Part shown: positions 41,914 through 50,895 of the stretch, piece after piece | Layout: every line of letters begins with the position of its first letter | Numbering within the stretch: position 1 is the stretch's first letter | Origin: JAWPMV01 sp038527215 | Lineage (GTDB): Bacteria > Bacteroidota > Bacteroidia > J057 | Direction: 5' to 3' | DNA: 64,000 nt | NCBI GenBank assembly: GCA_038527215.1 | Contig: JBCBGC010000010.1 | Span: 1-64,000 of the forward strand | Program-made: the position numbers and the translations under genes | The notes under the pieces: generated by a model | What the model was told of the DNA's origin: nothing | What the model saw: only the letters and a program-made list of their open reading frames with translations | The model's database searches: none

Positions 41914-44529
41914 ATGAAGCACATTTCCCTCTTAACAGCCTTCCTATTGTTAATGTGTATGCCGGGATGGATACTGGCGCAGGTGCCTTTTGGCATTAAG
42001 TATCAGGCGATCGCCCGGGATAATGGAATTGTACTAGCCAATACCAATCTGGATGTGAGGTTCACCATTCTGGATGCCGGTACCATGGTTTATCAAGAAC
42101 AGCACAACCTGACCACCAATCCTTTTGGATTATTTCTGGCCGTGATCGGTCAGGGAGGCACCATCATGGGCAATTTTCCTGCCTTGGCCTGGGATAGTAT
42201 ACAGGCCAATCTCCAGGTGGAAATTGACACAGGAGGCGGTTATGTCGATCTGGGCATCCGCAGCCTGGAAAGCGTGCCTTATGCTTTGCACAGCCATACC
42301 GCCACCAAGGCTTCTCAGATGTTTATGGGGGATTTGGTAGATGTGCAGACGGGACAAGTCCAGGCTGGACAGGTTTTGAAATTTGACGGGACCGAATGGC
42401 TTCCGGCCTCCGATTCCGTTTTGGCCCAAAGCCTAAGCATCAATGGCAATATCCTTACGCTCTCAGATGGGGGAGGATCGATTAACCTGCCCAACTTCAG
42501 TGTTTCAGCAGGTGCCGGGCTGGTGATCGTGGGCAATCAAATTATCAATACAGGGGATACCAACGCCACCGATGATGTTACCATCGGTTCTCCTGCGGCC
42601 GGAGATTTAGGCGGCTTTTTTCCAGCACCTTCCGTAGAGCGAATCAAAGGCACGCCTATATCTTCTATTCCTCCTTCCAACGATCAGGTGTTGAAATACA
42701 ACAATGGTCAATGGGTCCCTTCAGCCGATGGAGTTGATGATGCCGATGCAGACCCGACCAACGAAATTCAGACTTTGTCGGTTAGTGGAACGATTTTGAA
42801 CCTTTCCAATGGAGGGGGTTCCGTCAACCTACCCACCGTGCCCAGCATCGTGGGAGGCACCGGTATTTCAACCAGCATCGTCGGTAGCTCTGTGCTCATT
42901 ACCAATACCGGTGATAGCAATGCCGGTGATGATGTAACCATTGGTACCTCTGCTGGGGGAGACTTGACAGGCACCTACCCAAATCCTGGTGTTTCCGGAT
43001 TAAATGGCGTACCCCTCGCTTCTACGTTTCCGACCAATGGCCAAATCCTCTCTTTCAATGGCATACAGTGGGTTCCCGGGACGGATGCGACCAACGATGC
43101 CGATGCTGATCCCCTGAATGAAATCCAATCTCTACAACTGTCCGGCAATACGCTGAGTCTCAGCGGAGGGGGAGGATCGGTTGGCTTACCGGTGTACACG
43201 GCTGGTACAGGGATCAATATTTCCGGCACGGTGATCTCCAATACGGGGGATATCGATGGCTTGGATGACGTGCTGATTGGGAGCGTCGCTGGAGGAGACC
43301 TTGGGGGAACTTATCCGAATCCGACGGTGGAGAGATTACAAGGAAATCAGGTAGCTAATACAACCCCTACTACTGGTCAGGTCCTCAAATGGAATGGCTC
43401 TCAATGGATTCCGGCTGCAGACGTGAATACCTTGTATGCAGCAGGTACCGGGATATCAATTTCTGGTAGTACCATTACCAATATAGGGGATACAGATGCT
43501 TCGGATGATCTGACCACTTCAACCGGGGCTTCGGGAGATCTTAGTGGTACGTATCCTAGTCCTACTGTAGTGGGTTTACAAGGAAATGATGTAGCTAATA
43601 TCGCCCCTGCTTCCGGTCAGGTCCTCAAATTTAATGGTACTGAATGGGCACCTGGCCTGGATCAAAATATTCAATACGTAGGAGGAAGCGGCATAGCCGT
43701 TTCAGGTAGTACTATCATTAATACCGGAGATACCGATGCTTCAGATGATCTGACCACTGCAAGTACGGCTGGGGGAGACCTGAGCGGTACCTTCTCAGCC
43801 ATGTCCGTAACCGCTTTACAAGGCAATCAAGTGTCCAGCAGTACGCCCAGTATAGGAGAAGTCCTGATTTGGGACGGCACCGAATGGAAACCCGATACCA
43901 TCAATCAGTCTGCCTTTCAGCCTAATGGCAGCATCTATACCTTGACTGGCGGCACGGTAGGGATTGGCACCCCTGCCCCCAATGCCACCCTCAGTGTCCT
44001 GGATAGCCAAACGGTGGTCAACAGTAGCAACCAGACCCGGGTAGCCCTGGGCATCAATGCCAGCGATGAAGGCTATATCTATCTGCAAGACAATAGCAAC
44101 ACGCCCAAAGCCGGTATTCAGGTCAATGCCCTCAACCAATGGGAGGTCTTTGGCGACGTGAAAAACTTCCGGATGGATCATCCCGCTCAGCCCGATAAAG
44201 AAATCTGGTATGCCAGTTTGGAAGGCCCGGAAGCCGCCGCTTATGTCCGCGGAAGTGGAGAAATGGTAGATGGAGTAGGAGAGGTCCATTTTCCTGAACA
44301 CTTTCAACATGTAGCGGACCCCGCTAGTATGACTGTCATGCTCACCCCCCTTTCGGGTGAATCCAAAGGCCTGGCGGTTATTGAAAAGCATGCCGATGGG
44401 TTTAAAGTAGTTGAATTACTTCAGGGAAAAGGCAGCTATCGCTTTGATTGGGAAGTAAAATGTGTGCGCAAAGGCTATCAGGAATTTAAAGTGATTCGGG
44501 AAAAAGCCACCTTAACGCAGCAACCATGA
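41914..44529 (+). CDS. Secreted repeat protein with fibre-like repeats and conserved C-terminal domain
   Basis: The 871-residue protein has a signal peptide (1-22). An N-terminal domain starting VPFGIKYQAIARDN is of a type common in Bacteroidota surface proteins. Five repeat units follow, each with GDL-x-GTYPNPTV, LQGN-x-V and GQVLKFNG-x-W-P, at about residues 230-660. The C-terminal domain of about 120 residues (EIWYASLEGPEAAAYVRG, TPLSGESKGLAVIEK, FDWEVKCVRKG) is also conserved in this group. The stop overlaps the next gene's start (ATGA), so it is coupled to the T9SS protein. It probably forms a surface or fibre-like structure; no enzymatic motif is seen. Confidence 0.85.
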   Translation: MKHISLLTAFLLLMCMPGWILAQVPFGIKYQAIARDNGIVLANTNLDVRFTILDAGTMVYQEQHNLTTNPFGLFLAVIGQGGTIMGNFPALAWDSIQANLQVEIDTGGGYVDLGIRSLESVPYALHSHTATKASQMFMGDLVDVQTGQVQAGQVLKFDGTEWLPASDSVLAQSLSINGNILTLSDGGGSINLPNFSVSAGAGLVIVGNQIINTGDTNATDDVTIGSPAAGDLGGFFPAPSVERIKGTPISSIPPSNDQVLKYNNGQWVPSADGVDDADADPTNEIQTLSVSGTILNLSNGGGSVNLPTVPSIVGGTGISTSIVGSSVLITNTGDSNAGDDVTIGTSAGGDLTGTYPNPGVSGLNGVPLASTFPTNGQILSFNGIQWVPGTDATNDADADPLNEIQSLQLSGNTLSLSGGGGSVGLPVYTAGTGINISGTVISNTGDIDGLDDVLIGSVAGGDLGGTYPNPTVERLQGNQVANTTPTTGQVLKWNGSQWIPAADVNTLYAAGTGISISGSTITNIGDTDASDDLTTSTGASGDLSGTYPSPTVVGLQGNDVANIAPASGQVLKFNGTEWAPGLDQNIQYVGGSGIAVSGSTIINTGDTDASDDLTTASTAGGDLSGTFSAMSVTALQGNQVSSSTPSIGEVLIWDGTEWKPDTINQSAFQPNGSIYTLTGGTVGIGTPAPNATLSVLDSQTVVNSSNQTRVALGINASDEGYIYLQDNSNTPKAGIQVNALNQWEVFGDVKNFRMDHPAQPDKEIWYASLEGPEAAAYVRGSGEMVDGVGEVHFPEHFQHVADPASMTVMLTPLSGESKGLAVIEKHADGFKVVELLQGKGSYRFDWEVKCVRKGYQEFKVIREKATLTQQP
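42601..43890 (+). repeat. Array of five coding repeats; last three units exactly 240 bp apart
   Basis: The GDLxG codons recur at 42601, 42958, 43294, 43534 and 43774 (spacings 357, 336, 240, 240). TTACAAGG recurs at 43336, 43576 and 43816. The shorter units lack the segment LSLSGGGGSVxLP found in the first ones, so the array shows unit shortening. Recombination between the 240-bp units is likely. Confidence 0.85.
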
Positions 44530-45770
44530 GATTTTTCTTTTACCCGATACTAAGCCTGCTCATCCTGGGCCTGTGGCCAGCTCAGCTTTCGGCTCAGAGC
44601 CTGGAACGAGAAGTCATCAATAATGAAGGAGGAACCCTTTCTGCCGGTAACCTGAGTTTATTCTATAACCTGGGAGAAGTGGCGGTAGAAAACCTGGATG
44701 GTATTGGCAGTAGTCTCTTCTTGTCCGAGGGCTTTGTGCAGCCAGCCGTACCCTGGCCGATTGATAGCGTATGGCCGGGAGATGCCAATGCCGACTTTCT
44801 GGTCAACAATGTTGATGTGCTGGCCTTGGGATTAGGCTTCGGACAAAATGGCCCCTCCAGACCCATGGCCAGTCTGCTCTGGACGCCGCAAGCGGCCCCC
44901 AACTGGGTCAATACCCTCTCCAATACCGTTAACTATAAGCATATAGATACCGATGGAGATGGGATCATTCAGTCAGATGATACCCTGGCCATACATTTGA
45001 ACTATGGCCTCTCTCACAATAAAACCGGAGAGGGAAACTGCCTGACGGGCATCCCGCTCTGGATCGATATCCTACAGGACAGCCTGAAAACAGGCGATAC
45101 CCTACGAGCCGAAATTGGATTGGGAACCGATAGCCTGCCCAGTCCTGCGGTATATGGCTTGGTTTTTAGCCTTAGCCTCGATACCTCATTGGTGAAAACA
45201 GCTTCCATGGAAGTGGATTTTCCGAACAGCTGGCTGGGTACCGCCAACAGCGACCTTTTGGGATTCTGGCACCTGGTGCCTGAGTTCTCTCGTCTGGACT
45301 TTGCCCTGACTCGTCTGGATCAGGTAAATAGAGCCGGTTACGGAAGAATAGCTTCCATAGATATCATCATCGTAGATGATATTTCCGGGAAGAAAGACTT
45401 GATGGAAACCCTCAAAATGGGCCTTTCCTTACCCTATATGATCAATAATCGAGAGGAGTTCATACCTGTTTGTATGTCAGGAGATACAGCCCTGATCATT
45501 GATGAGACGGCCACGAATCTGGAGGATGAGTTGGCTGCATCTCTGCACGTATTTCCCAACCCCGCTACTACTTTTTTGTCCGTAAAAAGCGATCAATATC
45601 CGTTGGAAAAACTGGTGGCCTGGGATGCCCAAGGCCGGCAAATGACACAGGAATTACTTTCCGGCAGGGAAGCGCGCATTTCCTTACAGGACTGGCCTTC
45701 GGGACTGTATCTTTTCCAGATTACCACCTCCCAAGGAAGCCTTAGCCGAACAATCTTCGTTAATCCTTGA
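44526..45770 (+). CDS. T9SS type A sorting-domain protein with dockerin-like calcium-binding segment
   Basis: The 414-residue protein has a signal peptide (1-24). A beta-rich domain follows, then a dockerin-like segment (about 85-155) with two EF-hand-like loops, GDANADFLVNNVD and DTDGDGIIQSDD. Next is a cohesin-like beta domain (LRAEIGLGTDS, VYGLVFSLSLD, GRIASIDIIIVDD), and the T9SS C-terminal domain starts at VFPNPATTFLSV (about residue 340). It should be exported and anchored on the surface. It is co-translated with the repeat protein upstream (ATGA overlap), so the two probably form one surface structure. Confidence 0.85.
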   Translation: MRFFFYPILSLLILGLWPAQLSAQSLEREVINNEGGTLSAGNLSLFYNLGEVAVENLDGIGSSLFLSEGFVQPAVPWPIDSVWPGDANADFLVNNVDVLALGLGFGQNGPSRPMASLLWTPQAAPNWVNTLSNTVNYKHIDTDGDGIIQSDDTLAIHLNYGLSHNKTGEGNCLTGIPLWIDILQDSLKTGDTLRAEIGLGTDSLPSPAVYGLVFSLSLDTSLVKTASMEVDFPNSWLGTANSDLLGFWHLVPEFSRLDFALTRLDQVNRAGYGRIASIDIIIVDDISGKKDLMETLKMGLSLPYMINNREEFIPVCMSGDTALIIDETATNLEDELAASLHVFPNPATTFLSVKSDQYPLEKLVAWDAQGRQMTQELLSGREARISLQDWPSGLYLFQITTSQGSLSRTIFVNP

Positions 45771-45817
45771 AAATCCCCTTAAAGACTTATTGTATATCTA
45801 CGTTTAGGCTACAAGCG

Positions 45818-45843
45818 ACCGGGTCCATGAGGCCCGGTTTTTT
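45818..45843. terminator. Terminator between convergent genes
   Basis: ACCGGG (45818-45823) pairs with CCCGGT (45833-45838), extended by CC/GG with one bulged base, followed by a run of T to 45843. The stop of the DUF368 gene immediately follows. Confidence 0.65.
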
Positions 45844-46792
45844 ATGCCTCAGTCTGAGGAGCAGTCTGATTGGCGGCCACTTCAATGCCCCAAATACTCA
45901 GCGCCCCCAGAACCGCCACAACCAGGGCGATGATGACTGCGCTTTCGCCCAATTCAGGCATAAACCATTCATACCCACTGATCAGGGTCTTTCCTTCCTT
46001 GATGATGGGGTTTCCGTCAGGCCCAAGGAGGGGAACTTCATTTTTCCAGGGCCATATCGTCAACAGAGAACCCAGAATAAAGCCCGTCATCAGGGCAATG
46101 GTTTGATCTCGATAATGCTTAAATACCCAGGAAAGGATTCTGGAAAATGCAATCAGACCGGCTACCGCACCAATAGCGACGGGGATGAGGATTTTTACAT
46201 TTAATTCACTGACGGCATCCAGCATGATGAGTTTATAATTGCCCATGAGGATCAGGACAAAAGAGCCGGAAAGTCCGGGTAGGATCATGCTACACATGGC
46301 GATTACCCCACAGATCCCTAAATACCACCAGGCACTGTTTTCGGTGGCAGGATTTAGCAGGGCGATCCAAACCGCGAGGGCCGTACCCACCACGAGAAAT
46401 AAGATCGTAATGGGAGACCACTTTTCCACGGTTTTCCCCACAAAGTAGATGGAAGCGAGAATCAAACCGAAAAAGAAGGCCATCAACCAGATACTGTAAT
46501 TGGGGTTTTCATTTTCCAGTAAAAACTTGAAAAACTTGGCCAGGGTAAACAGGCTCACCCCGATACCCAAAAACAGCATGGTCAGAAAGGTCCCGTTGAT
46601 ATAGGTCCAGAATTCTTTGAATTTACCTTTGAGAAGCAATTGAATAGCCGAGAGGTCAAGTGACTTGAGGGAATTGATGAAGGTTTCGTAAATGCCGGTA
46701 ACCAAGGCAATGGTCCCGCCTGAAACCCCGGGAATGACGTTGGCCGCTCCCATAGCCAGTCCCTTCAAAAAGAGAAAAATGGATTGCATCAT
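45842..46792 (-). CDS. DUF368 membrane protein (PopT-type polyprenyl-phosphate transporter family)
   Basis: The 316-residue protein has about eight to nine hydrophobic segments and the DUF368 signature GLAMGAANVIPGVSGGTIALVTGIYE, of which the core is NVIPGVSGGT. A second matching half is SMILPGLSGSFVLILMGNY, giving an inverted-repeat transporter pattern. DUF368 proteins (PopT) are reported to recycle undecaprenyl phosphate across the inner membrane for cell-wall and surface-glycan synthesis. The start may be either of two adjacent ATG codons (46792, 46789). A TAnnTTTG element lies only 5 bases upstream, so the transcript may be leaderless or nearly so. Confidence 0.9.
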   Translation of the reverse strand: MMQSIFLFLKGLAMGAANVIPGVSGGTIALVTGIYETFINSLKSLDLSAIQLLLKGKFKEFWTYINGTFLTMLFLGIGVSLFTLAKFFKFLLENENPNYSIWLMAFFFGLILASIYFVGKTVEKWSPITILFLVVGTALAVWIALLNPATENSAWWYLGICGVIAMCSMILPGLSGSFVLILMGNYKLIMLDAVSELNVKILIPVAIGAVAGLIAFSRILSWVFKHYRDQTIALMTGFILGSLLTIWPWKNEVPLLGPDGNPIIKEGKTLISGYEWFMPELGESAVIIALVVAVLGALSIWGIEVAANQTAPQTEA

Positions 46793-46797
46793 GGGCG

Positions 46798-46805
46798 CAA
46801 AGCTA
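46798..46805 (-). promoter_or_regulatory. Candidate -7 element very close to the DUF368 start
   Basis: On the minus strand this reads TAGCTTTG, an exact TAnnTTTG, 5 bases before ATG 46792. If used, transcription would start at or near the start codon. Confidence 0.4.
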
Positions 46806-46888
46806 AGAAAAAATGGCTGGGATAGAGGGTCTTAAGCTTGAATGGATGCATTCTGCAGCTTGGAGGAGTTTATGGCTGGTTTTTCGGC

Positions 46889-46916
46889 AAAAAAAAAGGG
46901 GCGAAACCGCCCCTTT
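46889..46916 (-). terminator. Intrinsic terminator of frr
   Basis: AAAGGGGCG (46895-46903) and CGCCCCTTT (46908-46916) form a 9-bp stem with a 4-base loop, followed on the minus strand by a run of T. Confidence 0.85.
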
Positions 46917-46935
46917 CTGAATATATGTTGATCAC

Positions 46936-47499
46936 CTAGACCGTCATGATCTGGGATTCTTTTTCTTTCATAATGGCTTCCAGCTTGTTAGCACACTCAT
47001 TGGTGATGTCCTGGACTTTCTTTTCTCCATTTTTCACTTCATCCTCAGAAACACCATCTTTCTGCAAGCTTTTCAAGTCGTCATTAGCATCCCGACGAAT
47101 GCTTCGCAGCGCAACTTTTGCATTTTCCAACTCAGCTTTGGCTTGCTTTACCAGGTCCTTTCTTCTTTCCTCGGTCAACATAGGAATAGGAATCCGAACC
47201 AGATCGCTGTCGCTGCTGGGGTTAAATCCCAGGTTGGCATCCCGAATGGCTTTTTCAATCACGGGAATCATGTTTTTCTCCCAGGGTGTAATGGTCAGGG
47301 AGCGGGGGTCTGAGGCGGAAACTGAGGCTACCTGGGCCAGAGGAGTAGGGGAGCCATAGTAGTCTACCACGACACCACTTACCATATCCGGACTGGCTTT
47401 ACCAGCACGGATTTTTGTGAGTTCTCTCTTAAAATGTTCTATCGATTTTTCCATACCAGTTTTGGTATCTTCCAGTACGGATTGAATCAACGAGTCCAT
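46936..47499 (-). CDS. frr: Ribosome recycling factor
   Basis: The 187-residue protein splits post-termination ribosomes together with EF-G. It shows the family pattern throughout: MEKSIEHFKRELTKIRAGKA, VDYYGSPTPLAQVASVS, the ITPWEKNMIPVIEKAI region, PMLTEERRKDLVK, and the C-terminal helix ending in KLEAIMKEKE. ATG 47499 gives the normal length; the open frame continues 31 codons upstream without homology. In many bacteria frr follows pyrH, which is not the case here. A strong terminator follows. Confidence 0.96.
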   Translation of the reverse strand: MDSLIQSVLEDTKTGMEKSIEHFKRELTKIRAGKASPDMVSGVVVDYYGSPTPLAQVASVSASDPRSLTITPWEKNMIPVIEKAIRDANLGFNPSSDSDLVRIPIPMLTEERRKDLVKQAKAELENAKVALRSIRRDANDDLKSLQKDGVSEDEVKNGEKKVQDITNECANKLEAIMKEKESQIMTV

Positions 47500-47631
47500 G
47501 ATGCTATTTTTTAGGTTTATTCCGGAAAGGAGTCTTTGGGCAAACCTCAAAATAATAAGTTTGCAGGAAACTATCCTAATAAGGCCTGCCAATTCCTCTG
47601 ATAGGACGGACGAAAACCGCCAAAGTTACGC

Positions 47632-49089
47632 TTATGGGCTCTTTTTGAGACTTTTTTGTACGACCTGATTTACTTCCTTAGGATCAGCCTTGCCTTTAAA
47701 CTGCCGCATCAACTGCCCTACAAAAAAGCCTTGCAGGGCTTTTTTACCCTGCTGATATCGCTGGACTTCATCGGGAAAAGCTTGCATGATTTGCTGCATA
47801 GCAGTCTCTAATTCAACGGCCTGGGATTCAATCAACAATTGTTTTTCCTCTGCCAGGCTTAAAGGATCGGCCTCCGGCTGAGCAAGCATAGCGGGAAAGA
47901 GCTGTTCTTTGGCCAGGTGGTGGGGGAGTTTGCCGCTTTTAACCAATTCAATCAGCGACGCAATTTTTTCAGACTTGAGCGGAAAGTCTCTGATAGGGAT
48001 GTTTTGCTGGTTGAGGTAGGCTTTTATTTCGCCCAATAGCCAGTTTCCGGAACTTTTTGGATCCTGGGTAAGTTGGATGAGGCTTTCGAAATAATCCGAA
48101 GTAGCTCGTTGTTCGACCAGGGCCCAGGCTTCATTCTCTCCCAGTTTATAGGTTACGAAGTACCGCTTGAAGCGCTGTAACGGCAATTCCGGGAGGCTTT
48201 TTTGATGGAGGTCGATATCCTCCTGGGTGAATTGTAGCGGGAGCAAATCCGGTTCCGGGAAATACCGGTAATCGTCAGCCGTTTCCTTTTCACGCATGGG
48301 GGCAGTACGGCCGGTATCCACATTCCATAGGCGAGTTTGCTGTACGATGGCCGCTCCTTTTTCCAGTTGATCGATTTGGCGTTCTCGCTCGTAAGTGATC
48401 GCCTTGACCACATTGGAAATACTGTTGATGTTTTTGATCTCCACCCGTGTTCCTAAGGGGGCGTCCGCTCCTTTGCGGACAGATACGTTGGCATCGCAGC
48501 GCAGACTGCCCTGCTCCATATTGCCATCGCAAATGCCCAGGTAGCGGACCAGCCGCCGGATTTCCGCGACGAAACTTCCCGCCGCTTCCGGGCTATGAAG
48601 TTCTGGCTCCGTTACCAATTCCAATAAGCCCACCCCTGAGCGATTGAGATCAATATGACTGTGTTGGGGGCTAAGGTCGTGGATGGATTTGCCGGCATCT
48701 TCTTCCAGGTGAATGCGGGTGATGCGCACCGATTGGTAGGTCCCATCTGGGTGCCGTATTTCCAGGACACCCCGTTCACAGATGGGTTTTTCCGCCTGAG
48801 AAATCTGATATCCCTTGGGGGAATCAGGATAAAAGTAGTTTTTCCGGGCGAAATAGGTGGGGCTGTTCAAGTGGGATTGCGTAGCCAGACCGAGCTTAAT
48901 GGCAAAGGCCAGACACTGCTCGTTAAAAAAAGGCAGGGCACCCGGATGGGAAATCGTCACCGGAGAAAGCTGATGATTGGGGGCATGGCCGAATGCAAAG
49001 CCTTCTGTGCCGAATATTTTTCGTTGGGTATCCAATTGAATATGAATCTCCAACCCGATCACGGTTTGATATGCAGTGCTTTGAGACAC
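47632..49089 (-). CDS. gatB: Aspartyl/glutamyl-tRNA amidotransferase subunit B
   Basis: GatB is the kinase and tRNA-binding subunit of GatCAB, which amidates misacylated Asp-tRNA(Asn) or Glu-tRNA(Gln). The 485-residue protein has the N-terminal cradle (TVIGLEIHIQLDTQRKIF), DLNRSGVGLLELVTEP, RCDANVSV and VEIKNINSI, and a C-terminal YqeY-like tail domain. The length is normal. The start is GTG 49089, as no ATG precedes it in frame. gatA and gatC are not in the window. Confidence 0.95.
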   Translation of the reverse strand: MSQSTAYQTVIGLEIHIQLDTQRKIFGTEGFAFGHAPNHQLSPVTISHPGALPFFNEQCLAFAIKLGLATQSHLNSPTYFARKNYFYPDSPKGYQISQAEKPICERGVLEIRHPDGTYQSVRITRIHLEEDAGKSIHDLSPQHSHIDLNRSGVGLLELVTEPELHSPEAAGSFVAEIRRLVRYLGICDGNMEQGSLRCDANVSVRKGADAPLGTRVEIKNINSISNVVKAITYERERQIDQLEKGAAIVQQTRLWNVDTGRTAPMREKETADDYRYFPEPDLLPLQFTQEDIDLHQKSLPELPLQRFKRYFVTYKLGENEAWALVEQRATSDYFESLIQLTQDPKSSGNWLLGEIKAYLNQQNIPIRDFPLKSEKIASLIELVKSGKLPHHLAKEQLFPAMLAQPEADPLSLAEEKQLLIESQAVELETAMQQIMQAFPDEVQRYQQGKKALQGFFVGQLMRQFKGKADPKEVNQVVQKSLKKSP

Positions 49090-49101
49090 GTCTCTATATA
49101 T

Positions 49102-49128
49102 AAAAGGCCTCCTAACAAGTAGGAGGCC
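49102..49128 (-). terminator. Terminator of the ferredoxin gene
   Basis: GGCCTCCT (49106-49113) and AGGAGGCC (49121-49128) pair exactly around 7 bases. On the minus strand TTTTA follows, 13 bases before the gatB start. Confidence 0.65.
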
Positions 49129-49158
49129 GGTAAATTTCTATCATAAAAATGGAATGTC

Positions 49159-49509
49159 CTATTCCAGGTGCATCCATTCTTTCTTCGCGGTTAATTCTTC
49201 CTCACTTTCCACATAGTCAGGGTCCGGAACACAACAATCTACAGGACAAACCGCTGCACATTGTGGTTCTTCATGAAACCCGATACATTCGGTACATTTA
49301 TAAGGAGTGATATAATACACTTCATCTGATACGGCTTCCTGCTCCTCATCAGCGCCAATCACCACGCCATCGCCAAAGTCCAGATCTCCACTGAGCTCTG
49401 TTCCAGTGGAAAATTTCCAGGGGACTCCTGGCTCATATATGGCATTGTTGGGGCACTCAGGCTCGCAAGCCCCGCAGTTGATGCACTCATCTGTGATAAT
49501 AATCGCCAT
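49159..49509 (-). CDS. Ferredoxin with two [4Fe-4S] clusters, Allochromatium type
   Basis: The 116-residue protein has one classical cluster motif, CINCGACEPECP (C9, C12, C15, C19). The second is interrupted: C-TE-C, eight residues, C-AAV-C-P. The Cx2C-x8-Cx3C spacing of the second cluster is typical of Allochromatium-type 2[4Fe-4S] ferredoxins, low-potential electron carriers. The C-terminal tail (YVESEEELTAKKEWMHLE) is also typical. It is divergent from a LuxC-type acyl-CoA reductase gene, an arrangement seen in other Bacteroidota. A -7 element lies 19 bases before ATG. Confidence 0.93.
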   Translation of the reverse strand: MAIIITDECINCGACEPECPNNAIYEPGVPWKFSTGTELSGDLDFGDGVVIGADEEQEAVSDEVYYITPYKCTECIGFHEEPQCAAVCPVDCCVPDPDYVESEEELTAKKEWMHLE

Positions 49510-49528
49510 AAAACTGCTTATTTTTGGT

Positions 49529-49536
49529 CAAAAGTA
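49529..49536 (-). promoter_or_regulatory. Candidate -7 element of the ferredoxin gene
   Basis: On the minus strand this reads TACTTTTG, an exact TAnnTTTG, 19 bases before ATG 49509. Confidence 0.45.
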
Positions 49537-49721
49537 GGGGAATATGCCCTATTAACAAAATGAAGAGGTGAATGTTTCTTCGGTTGGTATACGGGAAAAA
49601 ATGGCGGAAGGCTGAGACTTTTTTTAGACAAAATTTAGCAGACCGAATTTTTAAACGGATCGGATGAAATGAGTTGAACAAAAGTTTCCGAAAAAGGTGT
49701 CACATTCAACGATAAACTTAC

Positions 49722-50720
49722 ATGAAGCGGGAGCAATGGCATGAGGTACTGCAAAGCCATCTCAGGCAATGGAACGAGAATATCAGACCTGAGCGATTGA
49801 ATGAGGAAATCGTACAAAAAGCCGTGGAAGCCAACCCCTGGTTTACTCCCTTTTTTATTCGAAAAAACCTGGGGCATATTGGGACCTGGTTAAGGCCAGA
49901 GAAGGTGCAGGCCTTTCTGAAAAAATACCCAACAGTGGAGGGCAAGCCCAAAAGGGTGGGGGTGATCGCGGCGGGTAATCTGCCATTGGTGGGATTTCAC
50001 GATATTTGGATCACCTTACTGGCTGGCCATCAGTTATATCTGAAATGTTCCCGACAGGATCGAATCTTGTTGAATTGGATCCGCCAGCAGTGGGTCGCCG
50101 TTGCGCCAGCCCTGGCGGATCAGTGGAAAATGGTCGATCATCTCCCGCCTATTGATGCCCTCCTGGCAACCGGGAGTAACAACACCGCCCGGTACTTTGA
50201 ACAAACCTACCAGGGGGTGCCCAGATTGATTCGGAAAAATCGCTATAGTGTGGCCTTTCTGGATCATACGGTTTCGGAAGACCAAATGCACAAATTGTGT
50301 GAAGATGTACTACTCTACAACGGACTGGGATGTCGGAATGTAAGCAATATGGCAGTGGCAGGTGAGGAAGCCTTTGATAAATGGGGAAAAATCCTCAACT
50401 CTTACAATCCAAAATGGCTAAATCCGCTTTATTTGGAACGAGTTTTGTACGTAAAAGCTGTGAAGGATTTTGTAGGCGAAAAGGTATCACCGAATAAGTA
50501 CCTTTTGCTGGAAGAAAGAAAATCCTTCGGAAACCCATCTATGGGGATTTTACAGTGGGTCAGGGTGAAAGGGAAAGATGAATTTGAAAGCCTGGTTGCT
50601 TCCCATCGCGAAGATATACAGTGTGTAGTAGGAACTGAAGTAGCGTATGGTCAGGCTCAATATCCTTCTCTGGAGGACTTTGCAGATCAAATGGATAGCA
50701 TGATGTTTTTGTCTACATAA
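49722..50720 (+). CDS. LuxC-family acyl-CoA reductase
   Basis: The 332-residue protein is related to LuxC, which reduces acyl-CoA or acyl-enzyme to fatty aldehyde with NADPH. GVIAAGNLPLVGFHD is the nucleotide-binding region, LATGSNNTARYFE the aldehyde-dehydrogenase-like loop, and GLGCRNVSN carries the probable catalytic C204. It is shorter than bioluminescent LuxC (about 480) because it lacks part of the N-terminal region. No luxAB-like genes are nearby. The divergent ferredoxin gene suggests that the two are functionally linked, perhaps in lipid metabolism. This is inference from context. Confidence 0.88.
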   Translation: MKREQWHEVLQSHLRQWNENIRPERLNEEIVQKAVEANPWFTPFFIRKNLGHIGTWLRPEKVQAFLKKYPTVEGKPKRVGVIAAGNLPLVGFHDIWITLLAGHQLYLKCSRQDRILLNWIRQQWVAVAPALADQWKMVDHLPPIDALLATGSNNTARYFEQTYQGVPRLIRKNRYSVAFLDHTVSEDQMHKLCEDVLLYNGLGCRNVSNMAVAGEEAFDKWGKILNSYNPKWLNPLYLERVLYVKAVKDFVGEKVSPNKYLLLEERKSFGNPSMGILQWVRVKGKDEFESLVASHREDIQCVVGTEVAYGQAQYPSLEDFADQMDSMMFLST

Positions 50721-50895
50721 CCAGCATCTCTTTCCTCCTCCAATAACTCTGATTTTCAATTGCTAGATTTTTTGCTAGCTTTAATCTCCATAAAACGGAA
50801 AATCTGAAATGTTAGATTTCTTTTGGGTTAAGTCGCAATAAGTGCATTTATTCTTTTCCCTCGTAGAGCTAAGATCGTTGCAACTCGAATTAAAC

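Noticed and set aside
42601..43890. Regular repeats considered as a CRISPR array
   Set aside because: Units are 240 bp or longer, coding in one frame throughout, and have no spacer pattern.
45767..46204. 145-codon plus-strand ORF after the T9SS gene
   Set aside because: It is antisense to the conserved DUF368 gene and runs through a terminator.
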